From VRUE01 sp963697805 (GTDB lineage Bacteria > Actinomycetota > Thermoleophilia > Solirubrobacterales > 70-9): 64,000 nt of DNA. Below, piece by piece: positions 63,828 to 64,000 of the stretch. Made by a program: the position numbers and the translations under genes. Under the pieces are notes generated by a model, which made no database searches, was not told where the DNA came from, and saw only the letters and a program-made list of their open reading frames with translations. Each line of letters opens with the position of its first letter. Positions within the stretch are counted from its first letter, which is position 1. The stretch is taken from assembly GCA_963697805.1 (NCBI GenBank), contig CAVOPB010000002.1, positions 930,001 through 994,000 on the forward strand, in the 5' to 3' direction.

Positions 63828-64000
63828 ATGGGTGGAGACCAAACTCCCCGGATCCCGCCCGGGTCGCGCCGGCAGATCGGCCTTCTCAATGCGGGCATCG
63901 CGAGGCTCCTGGGCCTTGCGACGGGTGGGCGCCCGCCGCGGATCTTCACCACGCTGGCCCGCCACCGGCGCCTGTTCCGGCGCTGGCTCTGGTTCGCGGG
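63828..64000 (+). CDS. Carboxymuconolactone-decarboxylase-like protein, 3' end missing
   Basis: 57 codons are visible before the window ends. The translation RIPPGSRRQIGLLNAGIARL then GGRPPRIFTTLARHRRLFRR matches the N-terminus of carboxymuconolactone decarboxylase/AhpD-like proteins found in actinobacteria, before their CxxC or His active site. It probably has peroxidase- or decarboxylase-like chemistry, but the active site is outside the window. Confidence 0.75.
   Translation, partial: MGGDQTPRIPPGSRRQIGLLNAGIARLLGLATGGRPPRIFTTLARHRRLFRRWLWFA

Overview
The window is a high-GC, gene-dense bacterial chromosome segment. Very high GC at third codon positions, GTG/TTG starts, an imuB-DUF6504-dnaE2 mutagenesis operon behind a Gram-positive type LexA box, a His-ligated actinobacterial ferredoxin and many secreted repeat proteins (beta-helix, hemolysin-type calcium repeats, RCC1 repeats, FecR) point to an actinobacterium. 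Thermoleophilia/Solirubrobacterales is my best guess, but it is an inference from gene content, not a proof. I see no rRNA, no convincing tRNA, no CRISPR array, no phage and no classical insertion sequence.

Layout. 1-7.2 kb: the end of an FAD oxidoreductase, two TetR regulators and a complete PotDBCA-type polyamine ABC importer. 7.2-11.3 kb (minus strand): a tightly coupled six-gene redox operon with a Ser/Thr/Gly/His repeat protein, a small membrane protein, ApbE flavin transferase, a ferric-reductase-like membrane protein, an FAD reductase and a ferredoxin. It faces a response regulator/histidine kinase pair and two small downstream genes (11.4-13.9 kb). 13.9-19.4 kb: phosphotriesterase-like hydrolase, DUF393, DUF2867 divergent from a TetR gene with a shared palindrome, GNAT, PhzF and a Mur-ligase-like enzyme. 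19.4-19.6 kb: a possible structured RNA with a strong hairpin. 19.6-29.7 kb: MFS fused to a cyclic-nucleotide-binding domain, M14 carboxypeptidase, beta-helix protein, nitronate monooxygenase-like enzyme, membrane phosphodiesterase fusion, metallo-hydrolase, AI-2E family transporter and PAP2 enzyme. 29.65-30.56 kb: a gene-poor scar holding one tiny membrane protein and the 5' remnant of an aldehyde dehydrogenase. 30.6-36.9 kb: two calcium-repeat proteins, a GNAT, an NAD-dependent epimerase, a desaturase-like enzyme, a lipoprotein candidate and an MFS. 37.0-37.2 kb: short ORFs with an extreme Shine-Dalgarno sequence and an intrinsic terminator. 37.2-43.6 kb: a second MFS/cNMP fusion close to a CHASE2 nucleotide cyclase and a large RCC1/FecR protein. 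43.8-48.6 kb: SOS mutasome. 48.9-64 kb: mostly oxidoreductases (NmrA-like, DUF2855, Baeyer-Villiger-type, two amine-oxidase-superfamily proteins), DUF3556, a MocR regulator, a 5'-3' exonuclease and the start of a carboxymuconolactone-decarboxylase-like gene.

The most notable observation is a short repeat, about 68 bp, present twice at about 85% identity. One copy sits exactly between potB and potC. The other sits inside the PHP domain of dnaE2, where it adds 23 codons without breaking the frame. Each copy is flanked by a direct repeat, and removing one unit restores a normal GTGA gene overlap (potB/potC) or a normal-looking PHP sequence (dnaE2). Other recurring themes are TANNNT boxes 6-9 bases upstream of the start codon at most transcription-unit heads (leaderless mRNA), and four genes whose expected N-terminus begins at a non-standard codon (ACG, GTA, GTC, ATC).
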